Shown piece after piece: positions 52,563 to 64,000 of a DNA stretch of 64,000 nucleotides. The stretch covers positions 1,784,014-1,848,013 of the forward strand of contig NW_024753828.1 in assembly GCF_018991925.1 (NCBI RefSeq), in the 5' to 3' direction. How positions within the stretch are numbered: the first letter of the stretch is position 1; each line of letters opens with the position of its first letter. Both the position numbers and the translations under genes were made by a program. This DNA is from Homarus americanus. Taxonomy: Eukaryota > Arthropoda > Malacostraca > Decapoda > Nephropidae. Under the pieces are notes generated by a model, which worked only from the letters and a program-made list of their open reading frames with translations, was not told the DNA's origin and did no database searches.

Positions 52563-53184
52563 CAGTTGTACCCCGCTTAACGCGGTTTCACTTAACGCGA
52601 TTTCTCATATACGCGGTGCCTCGCCAGAACCGAACTTTCACTTAACGCGGTTCATCTACACATACACGCGGGAAGCGGCGCGGGCACGATGCGTACAAGG
52701 TCGCCCAGTCATCAAAACATTTCCGAGTTCTTCACCCGCCACCCACCACAGCCGACCCAAGTCAGTGATAGTGATAAATATAGTGAGGATATGGACTTAT
52801 ATGGACTTTGAGGGGTTTGACAAAGAGGCCCTGCAAGCCTCTGTGGTGGATAGTGATACAATTGATACAAGTGATACAGGTGAGGGTCAATAATCTGCCC
52901 TCTGCCTCGGAACCAACCCCCCATCCCCGTGTGCCCAGCCATCTTTTCTACTAATGTAAGTGTTAAAAAACCTAATATTATTGACATTTCTCTTAATTAT
53001 TAATTGTGTGTGCATACCATCATAAAGTTAAGATAATATTTTTACTACAACATAGTTGTGTGTCGTCAAAAAGTGGAGTTGGGGGTCGGGCCAGTCTCTA
53101 TTGGAATTAATCCCATATGTTCTGTTGTTCATTTAACGCGGTACCCTGTGGGTTCAATTGACCGCGTTAAGCAGGATACAACTG
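52563..53184. mobile_element. TA-flanked MITE, 622 bp, relative of 8064-8693
   Basis: The ends are CAGTTGTACCCCGCTTAACG and the inverse CAGTTGTATCCTGCTTAACG. TA at 52561-52562 and 53185-53186. It is reversed relative to 8064-8693 and shares the internal GGCACACGGGGATGGGGGG-type block. Confidence 0.92.
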
Positions 53185-53508
53185 TATTTGCTTTTTCAGA
53201 CTTTTGCATTTTTCAGACTGGGTCTGCCCTAATTAGTCAGATTTGTGGAGGTTCTACTGTATGAAAAAAATCAGGGGTTACTTTACTGTATTTTTTAATA
53301 GTGTTCAATATACAAATTGTCAGATATGGTCATCATATAAGATTGTATGTAATCAGAGTGGTAAATGTCAGGATTTAACTAATGTGTGTGTTCAAAAATG
53401 TATATCTCCATTAATAAGTTTGGTTTAAATTACTTGTTGGTAAAAAATTTTCCATATGAAAATATATTCACTAATAACATCCCTTCCGTAATATGGGGAA
53501 CTCATGTA

Positions 53509-53756
53509 CAGTCTCATTCAAGATTCTTCGAACACTGCTGGAGACAGCTGGCAACTCAAGGCCGTTTGTTTACTATAGTACGTAGTATAATATAATGCGA
53601 AACAACAAAGCCCAACCATTAAATTAAGCAACGGGGAACTAAGTAACCGATCACTTTTACATTTATTCATAACTTTTATTACGTAATATAGTAAACAAAC
53701 GGCCTTGAGTTGCCAGCTGTCTTCCAGCAGTGTTCAAAGAATCTTGAAGGAGACTG
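53509..53756. mobile_element. Fold-back TA-flanked MITE, 248 bp
   Basis: About 70 bases at each end are inverse copies, from CAGTCTCATTCAAGATTC through GCTGGCAACTCAAGGCCG to GTTTGTTTACTATA. TA at 53507-53508 and 53757-53758. It lies 50 bp from the donor of the exon at 53806-53930, within the intron. Confidence 0.92.
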
Positions 53757-53805
53757 TACATATGAAAGCTAACCCAATACAATGAGAAATCATGACGTAA
53801 CTTAC

Positions 53806-53930
53806 CCCTTGAATGAGTGAAGGATGGCAGCAGATCTGACGGAGTCTAAGAAGAAGGACAAGGAGATGATGTGCTTTGACCTCCCCTCTCACAGCCCCTT
53901 CACTAGTTAATGTTGGGGTATACTTACTCT
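53806..53930 (-). CDS. TTF2: TTF2-like gene, exon with the LRLRQICCHP motif
   Basis: The 125-nt exon lies between acceptor CTCACAG and donor GTAAGT. It codes SKYTPTLTSEGAVRGEVKAH, then HLLVLLLRLRQICCHPSLIQ and G. LLRLRQICCHP is a SNF2-family signature at the end of lobe 1. The exon starts in phase with two bases left over from an upstream exon, so the gene continues to the right. No upstream exon was found in 53931-64000. The five exons together give about 281 codons of a protein that usually exceeds 1000 residues. Confidence 0.92.
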
Positions 53931-54518
53931 CTGTGAGTAAAAAAAGAAGTAATAAAAAAAAGAAAGGAGATAAAAAACCTGTAGATTTATGATAATTGTT
54001 TATCAATTTTATTCTATTCTGTTTAATCCAAGAGTCTATTTGACTAAAAAAATCTGGTAAATTAAAATTTGTCAATTAAAAGAATGGGAAATGAATAACT
54101 GGTAAAACATGTAAAATACTGAAGTGGATGGTATGAGGGGGAGGGAAAAACAAGAAGGATGTACAGTTGGGGAGTTTCCAACTGTTACAGTCAGCAATGT
54201 CAATCCACACTCCCCATGAGGTGTGAACTCCCAACTCGTTAATCAGAAGCATTCGTCTAATCTAGGGCTGACAGGGATGTCCTGGAGTTTCTAAATATTG
54301 TCTTTTTACTTTTTTCATTACCCAATAAATAACAGAAGCACTTAATTTTATTGAACATTACCATCAATAATATACACGAATGCGTGTTTCTTGTGCATAA
54401 CACACCGGGACAGCTACTCGTGAAATATATTACCAGATTTCTGAATAAAGTTGGGTCGGATGAGGGAGGGTCAGTCGTGGAAATCATTGCTGTTAAGTCT
54501 ATTTAAATAACATTATTA
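53931..54518. other. Intron or intergenic DNA without feature
   Basis: AT-rich, with A-runs at 53940-53990. No upstream TTF2 exon recognised. Confidence 0.4.
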
Positions 54519-55089
54519 CAGTAAAACCTCGATTAACCGCCCACATATGGGGGGAAGGGGCCGACGGATAATCCGAAAGGTCGGTTAATAGTAAATAAAA
54601 TCTACGGAAATAAAACATACATTTTCAATGTACCTATCTCTAACCTACCTCATTTAAGTCCCTCTATTCATTTTTGTTCATTTGCCATTCATATTTCAAT
54701 AGAATTTGCTTTAAAACATTAACCACTTTATTAAATAAATATGAACCAGCACAGAAACCGTGAATAAAAAATGAAAAAGTCAAAGAACATATGTCATCAC
54801 AAAAATTGTGACCAAGTCCCAGGTTGCTAATCTCACTTTCTGCCTCATTTACACAATTGCAGGGTCTCAATTATTTCTCTTACTATTGACAACACAACAT
54901 ACATATGGGTATATTGTTTCTTAATCTTGATTATTTTTTTCATTTTTGCATTTCTTTATTATTATTATCATCATCATTACATTCATTACCTGTGCCCGGG
55001 TGGGCTAATCCCCGTAAAAAAAAAAAAAAAAAAAATTAGGGGTCCGGGATCGGCGTTTAATCCGAAAGTTGTTAATCGAGGTTTTACTG
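54519..55089. mobile_element. TA-flanked MITE, 571 bp, with nested SINE
   Basis: It begins CAGTAAAACCTCGATTAACC and ends with the near inverse, GTTAATCGAGGTTTTACTG. TA at 54517-54518 and 55090-55091. The SINE-like copy at 54950-55036 is inside. Confidence 0.93.
54950..55036 (+). repeat. SINE-like repeat, copy 5, 5'-truncated, nested in the 54519-55089 MITE
   Basis: CCTGTGCCCGGGTGGGCTAA, then TCCCCGT and 21 A. It lacks the GGCCCC…GACC part. It lies inside the MITE. Confidence 0.8.
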
Positions 55090-55172
55090 TATATAAATTT
55101 TTTCCGTACATACCAACGCCCAGATTTCATCCATTTTGTTTCTCATACTTCTACTGTTTGCGTAGTAGGCAT

Positions 55173-56130
55173 TTAAGTTAGTTGTGTTTGAGCCCTCTCT
55201 TTGTCTCTGCCTAATTTAGTTTTGTCATAATTCCTAGCACTATTTACCTGTAACCTTTCACTTTGTTTACCCGCTCCCACTGCAGTCTCCTCCACCCCCG
55301 TGCTCATAGGTTCTCCTAGCACTTTAAAGACTGACATTTTTTGAGCTGCCCTCTCGAGAGAGCCAGCCAGGGTTGCCACCCGATCCCTAGCATAAAGGTC
55401 CCTTCTGCCGTAGAATTTGTCCCAGTTGTCAGTGAATGGGACTGATATTGACTTGCAATATCTGTCAAGACGGCCATTGACACCAACTGCCCTTGACAAC
55501 CATTCATTGCCAACTCTCCTTCTAGGCAGGACACCACATATAATAGGGATCCTTCCCTTCGACCTAATACATTCTATAGCTGTCTTGAACTTATCAAGAA
55601 GCTCCTGACTCCTACACTGGCCAATATCTTTGCCTCCTGTTCCCATTACCAGACAAGATATTGTCAATCCTGCCAACTATATCCCTCACTCCAGCTCCTG
55701 GCAAACACACCCTCATCCAATTTTTATTTTTACCACAAAAAGCTCTATCCAGGGACCGTACCTGGGGATCGCCAACAATTAATGTTTTCGTACCTTCCTT
55801 GTCAGCCCTGTCCCTGACTATGCTAACGTCCAATTCGTCTATCAAATGACTGAAAGAGTTGGTACACCTAGTTGCTGTTGTCATATCCTTGGAGTATTTT
55901 TTCACCACCAGTTTGGTCGTTTCTCTCCTCACAACCCTCCATTCGCCTGAGTTTTCATCAGACACGAGCTTTCCTGGTCTCGTTTCTTCCTTCATCCTCA
56001 CTATTATTTCCTTTAGTTTCAAGTTTTCTTCCTTGGCCCTCTCTAATTCAGCCCTCTGAAGGGCACAGCCCTGTTCACAATTGGCACTGTCATGGGTTGC
56101 GTTGGGCCTCCCGCACAACCCATCCCAAAA
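55173..56130 (-). pseudogene. CR1-type LINE ORF1 with a degenerate SGNH-esterase domain
   Basis: Minus-strand frame 1 (55612-56118) has CGRPNATHDSANCEQGC, a Cys/His cluster like a zinc finger, then a coiled-coil helix (QRAELERAKEENLKLKEIIV), then LIVGDPQVRSLDRAFC and VCLPGAGVRDIVGRIDNIL. A frameshift near 55650 leads to frame 2 (55173-55676): ISCLVMGTGGKDIGQCRSQE, IPIICGVLPRRRVGNEWLSR, FTDNWDKFYGRRDLYARD. This order is the SGNH/GDSL esterase domain in ORF1 of CR1 elements. The nucleophile position reads GDP instead of GDS, the GGND block reads GGKD, and no D-x-x-H is seen after YARD. All catalytic positions are thus lost. ORF2 is absent. Confidence 0.82.
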
Positions 56131-56830
56131 GTTTGTTTACAGTAGAGATAAGGTAACCAGCCAGCCATAACTGGGACATGTTTTCAATTAGTGGTATGTT
56201 AGCCAGCCGATAGGAGGGGCAGGTCAATGAGACAGTGGTGTACTGTTCATCACTTCACGCCTCAAAAAACCAATTTAGCCGGTGGGCTTTAGACCTTGGG
56301 TTAGAGAAGACCTCCTGCTTCGCGGACTTAAGAACAGGAGCCATACAGTCCTACGAGTCTGTGTGTGCAAATCCCCGAGATTTTTGTTAAGTCCAGCGAC
56401 AAGTTAACACATCCTGTAAAGGAAGTGATCAATGATGAGGACCTGTTTGCTACAAAAGCACTCCAGGCCGGCCAATAGATCTAAACGATTAATTCTCCAG
56501 GTTGACAAACTCTACCTTATAACTTATGGTACTCTGGCGTGAATGTGAGTGACTGACCTATCCATGCAAATTATAAGTCCAGTGTATGGAATTGTGCCAA
56601 ATAAACGAAAGTGCAATCATCTGCCCGTATCTGTGATCCCTCTATTATTATTATTACCAAGTGAAATTCTACGTAGTGATACACCATAATCCCCTGGGTG
56701 AGTAACCAGTGTGAAGGTATCCGAGTTCTACGGTAGGAAAACCACTTTCCTGCATTTAAAACGTAACAAGCACTAGCCATTACTGACAATTAATCCCCAG
56801 GAGCTAAGCCTGCTGTGACCTTTCCTCTAG
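56131..56830. other. Sequence without recognised gene
   Basis: No frame with a known motif. No terminal repeats noticed. Confidence 0.35.
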
Positions 56831-56837
56831 TGAGATC

Positions 56838-57785
56838 AAAACACACCCTCCAATACCACCAACACCACCAACACACAACCTCCAACACCACCAACACACA
56901 ACCTCCAACACCACCAGCACACAACCTCCAACACCACCAACACACAACCTCCAACACCACCAACACACACACCCTCCAACACCACCTCAACACACACACA
57001 CCTCCAACACCACCAACACACACAGCCTCCAACACCACCAACACACACACACCCCAACACCACCAACACACACACACCTCCAACACCACCAACACACACA
57101 CACCCTCCAACACCACCAACACACACACACCCCTCCAACACCACCAACACACACACACCTCCAACACCACCACAACACACACACACCCTCCAACACCACT
57201 CCTCAACACACACACACCCTCCACCACCAACACACACACACACCCTCCAACACCACCAACACACACACACCCTCCAACACACACACACACCCCAACACCA
57301 CACCAACACACACACACCTCCAACACCACCAACACACACACACACCCTCCAACACCACCAAACACACACACACCCCAACACCACCAACACACACACACAC
57401 CTCCAACACCACCAACACACACACACACCCTCCAACACCACCACAACACACACACACACCTCCAACACCACCAACACACACACACACCCCTCCAACACCA
57501 CCAACACACACACCCTCCAACACCACCAACACACACACACCCCTCCAACACCACCAACACACACACACACACACCCTCCAACACCACCAACACACACACA
57601 CACCTCCAACACCACCAACACACACACACCCTCCACACCACCAACACACACACACACACACCCTCCAACACCACCAACACACACACACCTCCAACACCAC
57701 CAACACACACACACACCCTCCAACACCACCACACACACTCCAACACACACCCTCCAACAAACTCTCCAACACCAACACACATCCT
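56838..57785. repeat. Minisatellite array 4, CCAACACCACCAACACACAC type
   Basis: About 0.95 kb of units containing CCTCCAACACCACCAAC and a variable (AC)n run, period 27-31 bp. Frames through it rich in Cys/Val/Gly or His/Thr/Pro are artefacts. Confidence 0.95.
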
Positions 57786-58021
57786 CCAAAATTTATTACT
57801 ATATATTTTCGTATCATCAGCTTCTTATGGCAGACTAATTGGAGGAAGGGTGCCAGGGATAAGAGGTTGTTTGCCTTAGAGCAAAATTAAAAAAAAAATA
57901 AATAAATACAGGTAAATATTTCAAACAACAAAATGAGTACAACACCAATGTATCCAATTTTTAATAAAGGAATACATGTTCTTTAATCAATGTTTCTGAC
58001 TGCAAGAGGCTTGCAGTCACT

Positions 58022-58985
58022 CTAAGTCCGAGTCAGAAATGAGGATATGAAGAGGACCCTCCTCTGACAAGGAGGTTGGTGGTGAGGGCAAGGGTGCACG
58101 GCTGGAGGGTCTTGGCTTGAAGAAAGTGTCAATCTTTGTTTGAGTGACCTTGCTTCTTTGGTCCTGTATGACAAGCTCCCCCAGGTGCCTTTAGTGATCG
58201 TAATAGGCCCCATTTATTTTCATCTTTAGTCTGAATAAGCAAATTCTATAAGGGTGTCCTGGCTGTCCCTAGCTTCTGGCATCTTTATTTTTGGTGGTTC
58301 AGTTTCCTTCTCTTCATCATTATCAAAGTCGTCTGCAGCCTCATGTACAGAGTCCACAGTCTCCTCCTCTGTCAAGTTGTGGTATCCAATGATCATCCTC
58401 ATCAGCCTCCAGCCAAGCCTCCACATCCTCAATTGTAGCATCCTTCTCTCCTGCTTGGAGAAGATTTGTGTGGTAGTCTTCTGATGTGAAACCTTCAAAT
58501 TCATGCTCTTAATCAATGTCATAAAGGAGCTTCTTCCAAGCACTGATAAGGGTTGTTGCCTTGACTTCTTTGGCAACAGCAGCAAAATTGGAGAGCATGG
58601 ACCTGAAGTTGTATAACATGAAGTTTCTGATTGTCTTCTGCCCTCATTTCCTTCACCTGATCCTCGCTTGTCTCCTCCACCACAATCACTTCCTTCAAAA
58701 ACTTGCGATTGTACAGCCTTTTCACAGCATAAATAACACCTTGATCCATTGGCTGTGTGACATAGGCGGTGTTGAGTGGCAATGCCTGGCACCTGATCTT
58801 TTCATCCCTGCTACACAGTTTTTCAATGTTGAGATGTGAGGGAGCATTATCTAGAGGATGAAAGAGTTGATATCCTTCAATATGGCACATTTCAAGAACA
58901 ACTTGCCAAGCTTCACATGTGGCAACGACCGTTGGCAGACACTGATCGGACTGTGGTTGCCAGCTCGCCAAATTTATTAGCTAAG
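58022..58985 (-). pseudogene. Tigger (pogo-group) transposase C-terminal part
   Basis: The minus-strand frames have FHPLDNAPSHLNIEKLCSRD, IRCQALPLNTAYVTQPMDQG and VIYAVKRLYNRKFLKEVIV (58519-58971). This is the DDE_1 superfamily pattern: a catalytic D in L-D-N-A-P-S-H, then N-T-x-x-x-x-Q-P-M-D-Q-G-V-I. The C-terminal tail reads EEETVDSVHEAADDFDNDEE, then PEARDSQDTLIEFAYSD, typical of Tigger proteins (58226-58500). At least two frame changes break it. The N-terminal DNA-binding domain is missing. No inverted ends found. Confidence 0.82.
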
Positions 58986-59040
58986 GAACTGACGGAGCGC
59001 AGTAAGGAGGGGACACCGTACAGTATTCGGGGAACTTGAG

Positions 59041-60055
59041 TGGTATTGGTACGGTCTGTCAGGAGTAAGTTTCTCTGGTTTTCTAGTGGAGATGGTCCTA
59101 ATGGGCTTCAGTTTATGACGTCCTTGTCTACGGCTGCGAGCATGGAATATGTTCAGTGATTTTAGTCGTACAATAACACTGCCATCAGAATAACCATTGC
59201 CATGCTTTAGATTGTACTGGGCACGTCAGGATTAAGTAATTGGTGGACATCTGTTGATATCTGTTGTTGTGGACAGACGGAAGTGTTTGTCCACGGTGTC
59301 TATAAACTCAATGGCGGCACTTTGAGGGCCACTGACATTGGAAGACGTCTGTTAATATTTGTCTAGCCTTAAACACCTTAAGTCCTAGTCTCTGGCTCTT
59401 AAGGTTCTGACACAGTACCTACCGCATATGTAAACAAAGCGGTGGTCCTTGTCACTGGCACTTTGAAGGTGACCGACAAAGTGCCCACGGTATGGTGTTA
59501 CACTGCTGTGTTTTTGTGCTTTTCCTTGGAATACAATATCGGATCACTGTTGGGTAACCAATCATTGCACTGATCATTTGAGTGTTTTGCTGATAAATCC
59601 CGGTGTAGTGAGGTTGGTAGGGAGTTAGGATATAGCAAGGGAAGGGGGGCAAACTGACTTGGCCTGGCTGCCAATTAGGAGTGCCTGCAGAACACGTCTT
59701 GTCTCACTGAGGGCTGACTGATGAGTAATCACGGCAAAATTATTATTTCTATATGTAACTGCAAGTAAAACACAAAATTTTTGTTTCCGCATTATGAAAA
59801 TTTTATACAGTATACTTCACTTTCTGCCTTCATTATTTCATGTGATTGCAGCAAGATTCGTTTTAAAATTTTTATATATTTAGGGAAAAAAAAAATAGAA
59901 GAAATGCTGTGAAAAAATTAATATTTCACTAGAGAGAGGTATCAGAAGGCACCACACTATCACCACATGGTGCAATTTCTTCTCGTTCTTTACATTTTCC
60001 CACCCCTCCTCCCTCGCCAGCATCATGAGGCACGGTTCAAAACTTTCACAACATT
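59041..60055. other. Region without recognised gene
   Basis: Mixed sequence with A-runs near 59886. No reading frame matches a family I know. Confidence 0.4.
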
Positions 60056-60273
60056 GTTATGAATAAATTATATCACTGTGATGCAAGAGAAATTAGCACA
60101 AGCCACAAGAAAATGCATGGGAAATATAGAGCCATGTTATACCCTGGGTCCTTTAAACACAAAAGGGAGACTGATGTGGTGACCTTGGAGGACAGTCTAT
60201 ATAGTTGCCAGATCACGCTGAGGTTGCTAAATGTGCGTCTTGTATGTCTAGCATTCATATGCCTCCCCATAAA

Positions 60274-60431
<158 letters not shown>

Positions 60432-60434
60432 GTA

Positions 60435-61840
60435 TATATACACTAGTCTTACAAGGAATCCAGCAATGTCAATTATATTATCCTAACTTTAGTCTGAGGT
60501 ATTATTTATTACTAAAAAGGTAAATATTCTGGTTTTCCCACACATTTATCTGGTAGGGAGGGTTGGTGGGGGGTGGGGGGGAGGGAGGGACCGACCGACC
60601 ATCTGGCACGGTGTGAAGAATATTTTTTTTTTTTATTAACTGAAGATATTTGTTTTAGCTCATAAAATTCATACAAATTACCCGGCCAGAATATAATTTA
60701 CATTGCTGGAATTCTTACAATTTGATGATCATTTTGAATATAAACATCATAGATTTTGCATTAGACATACAAATTTTAGATGTAATGTTTACTCTGAGTA
60801 AATATGTTATCTTTTGTGCAAAATATATGACATTTATATTCAAAATGTTCCTGGTCTTACAAGGAATCCAGCAATGTCAATTATATTATCCTAACTTTAG
60901 TCTGAGGTATTATTTGTTACTAAAAGTTAAAATTGTTTTTTCACCCAACATTTCTCTGGTAGGCAGGGAAGGGTTGGGACCAACCGACCATCTGGCGCAG
61001 TTGGAAGAGGGGGGAGGCAAGTTGGGGTACTTTGATTGACAGATAGTGTTGTGAAGAATATTTTTTTTTTATATGAATATGAAGTTTACATTCAAAATAT
61101 TCCCTGACCTGCAAGGAATCCAGAAATGTCAATTATATTATCCTAACTTTAGTTTGAGGTATTATTTATTACTAAACGTTAAAATGAATATAATTAACAT
61201 AGCTGGGATTCTTGTAAGATACTGATTTATTTGAATATAAACATGTTGTAATTCGCACTAGACATAACAATTTTAGTACCGTAATCAAATTAGTACATGT
61301 GCAGTCCAGCTTTGCACTAATTTATTTTACAATTATTTTAGTATGGTGCGTGAATGTAAATGGGTGAAAATTAATGAAGAAATTTGTGTAAATCTACCCA
61401 AAAATACAATTGAAAAACTTTTTATAAAATGTACATTGTACACTAATGTACTACATTTTTTATATCATGAGCAAAATATATGATGCTTATATTCAAATTA
61501 ATCTCTGTCTTGCAAGGATTTCAGCAATGCAAATTATATTATCGTAACTTTAGTCTGAGATATTGAGATATTGTATAAAATAAACAAAGAAATCACCAAT
61601 CTTTTGTCTGGGAACACAAGGAGGGTGGGAAGATTGGGGAGGGGGGGGATAGAATGTCTGGCGTTTGTTTGTTTATTTATTTGAGATAAGATTTGACAGT
61701 TGGCGCTGAAGGCCTGCCTGCGTATTTATTTATCATTACTTAAGAGTGACTAAGCTCTTCTCATAATTTTCCACCCAAGCGACCTGGGTGAATATAACTT
61801 ACATTGGAGGGATTCTTGTAAGATAGTAATTTATTTGAAT
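60435..61840. repeat. Cluster of fold-back repeats
   Basis: The phrase AAGGAATCCAGCAATGTCAA (or close) occurs at 60452, 60863, 61111 and, more diverged, 61510. Inverse phrases (GCTGGAATTCTTAC, GCTGGGATTCTTGT) occur at 60703 and 61202, and diverged at 61806. Adjacent sequence (TTATATTATCCTAACTTTAG and its relatives) is shared. The copies stand in alternating orientation. Short Pu-rich GGGAGGG runs interrupt them. Confidence 0.8.
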
Positions 61841-61967
61841 GTTTTTTTTTTTCAATTTAAATTTATTTAATTGTTTATTCCTTGATAGAGGAAGCGGGAT
61901 CCTAGTGGTCACTTGGTACCCCTGTACCATAACACCAGAAGCAACTGGCCAGTGTCACAAGTATATA

Positions 61968-62537
61968 CAGTCATCCCTTGGTTATCGCGCCTAATTGGGA
62001 CCCCTCCAATAACGAAAGTACAGAACCTATGGGATTTATTCTAAATGGTTCCAGGCATAAACAAGACATACGCATGCCTAGGTTTATTACAAAGTGATGA
62101 AAAGGGTACGCTAATACTGGAGTCCACAAAACATGTAGCTGTGCTTTTTTTTTATTTGGTCCCCCGTCAAACGAGTCCGTTTTCTCTCACATCAGGACGC
62201 CCGAGTCCTCCGTTTTCTCTCTTAATCTTAGAGTGCACTAGAAACTTTACTATTTTTAGTAATGCAACAGATTTTGAAATTGCAACCCCAATTGCGACTT
62301 GCAATTGTTGAGGCAACTAGATATGTCTGATTACAGCAAATGTGTTATTGTCAATTTGTAGGTGAAAGATTTTATCCTTAAAAGATGTAGGTTAACATTT
62401 CACCTGTAGGCAAATGCTAAGAAAAGCCTAAGTAAGGAAGCATATTCCTTTAACACATAATATCTGGCCAGTATGGGGAGGACCATCGTGTCTCCGTCAG
62501 GGGGTCGTGGAGTGGTGGTCCAGCAGGCGTATGACTG
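61968..62537. mobile_element. Possible TA-flanked element, 570 bp, weak ends
   Basis: It begins CAGTCATCCCTTGGTTATCG and ends in ATGACTG; TA lies on both sides (61966-61967 and 62538-62539). Only about seven terminal bases match, so the right end may belong to something else. A similar pogo-type sequence, CAGTCGACCCTCGTTAATTC, begins at 62544. Confidence 0.5.
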
Positions 62538-62543
62538 TATATA

Positions 62544-62650
62544 CAGTCGACCCTCGTTAATTCGGACTAATAGGGAGGGGGGGGCAGGGTGTCCGTTTTA
62601 GCCGATTGTCCGAATTAACCGATTTAGGGGTTAATATTGCATTATATTTC
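62544..62650. mobile_element. Left end of a TA-type element
   Basis: TA, then CAGTCGACCCTCGTTAATTC and a nearby inverse GAATTAACCGATTT. The right end was not found. Confidence 0.5.
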
Positions 62651-62829
62651 AAAGTATTTAAATCATCTTGTGTCACAGAAAGACTTCTGGTTGAAGCTAG
62701 TTTGATTAAGGAATTAAAATCAATAAACCTTAGTGATGGTCAGTTCAAAACTGATAATATGTTACATTAATGTATTTGTCAGTGGCCCAAGGTTAAAAAT
62801 GCTTTGAAAACCTTTGATCTAGATGTATG

Positions 62830-63060
62830 GTAGTTATTTAGTGGGTCCCTTATTTTTGACCTGATCTGACTAGTCACGTCACCCCCCTTCTCTTTAGCTC
62901 CTCTACGTGTGTGTTGGTGTGGGGATTAGTGGATGACATCATTATGACCTGACCTCATGTTTTTAAGGTCACCCTGTATATTTAAGCCTCTCTCTGTCCA
63001 TGTAATCCAGTTGTCTCTGAAGATGTCTTGAATAAAGACGAAAGCTAAGGTGCTCCATTG
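62830..63060. repeat. Dispersed repeat related to 41160-41400
   Basis: Contains GGGGATTAGTGG, GACCTGACCTCATG and TCTGAAGATGTC with AAAGACGAAAGCT. Partly shared with the intron at 41160-41400. Confidence 0.4.
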
Positions 63061-63124
63061 TTTCCCTTTTATTGTGTGATTTTATCAAGATTTATCTTAT
63101 CCACGTTTTCATTGTGGATCTACA

Positions 63125-64000
<876 letters not shown>

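Larger units (their letters stand above)
50057..53805 (-). other. TTF2-like intron (3.75 kb) with three TA-type elements
   Basis: Holds the 1449-bp element at 50799-52247, the MITE at 52563-53184 and the fold-back at 53509-53756. A CAGGGGCAGATCCAGG start at 50119 and GGGTCCGGACCCCC at 50425 look like parts of a decayed hAT element. Confidence 0.65.

Noticed and set aside
56838..57785. Frames of 317-354 codons on both strands
   Set aside because: Pure repeat translation; both strands open at once.

Overview
The window is animal nuclear DNA, most likely from an arthropod and probably a decapod crustacean. The reasons are spliced exons with GT/AG borders, CR1-, I/Nimb-, L2- and RTE-like non-LTR retrotransposons, DNA transposons of the hAT, Merlin, PIF/Harbinger and pogo/Tigger groups, very long simple repeats, and short TTAGG-like stretches. 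No species can be fixed from the sequence alone. Bacterial features (operons, ribosome binding sites, CRISPR) are absent, and most open reading frames are transposon remnants or repeat artefacts.

Only two host genes are recognisable. On the minus strand, five exons between 53930 and 37621 encode the C-terminal helicase half of a SNF2-family ATPase that matches TTF2 (transcription termination factor 2, lodestar). All splice junctions agree in phase and the stop codon is present. The 5' exons lie beyond the right end or were not recognised. On the plus strand, a terminal exon at 26448-26788 looks like the last exon of an SLC46-type MFS transporter.

Layout, left to right. 1-904: broken copy of a dispersed unknown gene family. 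905-24330: nested non-LTR elements. I label them LINE-A (CR1-like, three copies; the one at 16710-20330 has an open ORF2), LINE-B (CR1-like with TTATGTTC-type 3' tail, two copies), LINE-C (related to B), LINE-D (I/Nimb-like, several pieces in tandem) and an RTE-like element. Among them sit a Merlin transposase, a hAT transposase, a TA-flanked MITE, a solo LTR and the 5' end of an LTR element. 24331-27330: two hAT elements with perfect 8-bp duplications and the SLC46-like exon. 27337-32605: LINE-E (L2-like), split by a 503-bp solo LTR and by a 1.8-kb insertion. 32650-36815: fold-back repeat, another solo LTR, a Harbinger transposase, a LINE-D piece, degenerate TTAGG-like repeats and a TA-flanked element. 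37621-53930: the TTF2 gene, whose introns hold minisatellite arrays in opposite orientations, another hAT element, SINE-like repeats and TA-flanked MITEs. 53931-64000: MITEs, a CR1-type ORF1 with a degenerate SGNH-esterase domain, a CA-rich minisatellite, a Tigger transposase relic, fold-back repeats and two long (AT)n tracts.

I found no clear undescribed gene system. The most interesting structures are the complementary minisatellite arrays on both sides of an in-frame TTF2 exon, the esterase ORF1 that has lost its catalytic residues, a LINE family whose endonuclease reads SHH instead of SDH, one LTR family present three times as solo LTRs, and several insertions dated relative to one another by nesting and target-site duplications.
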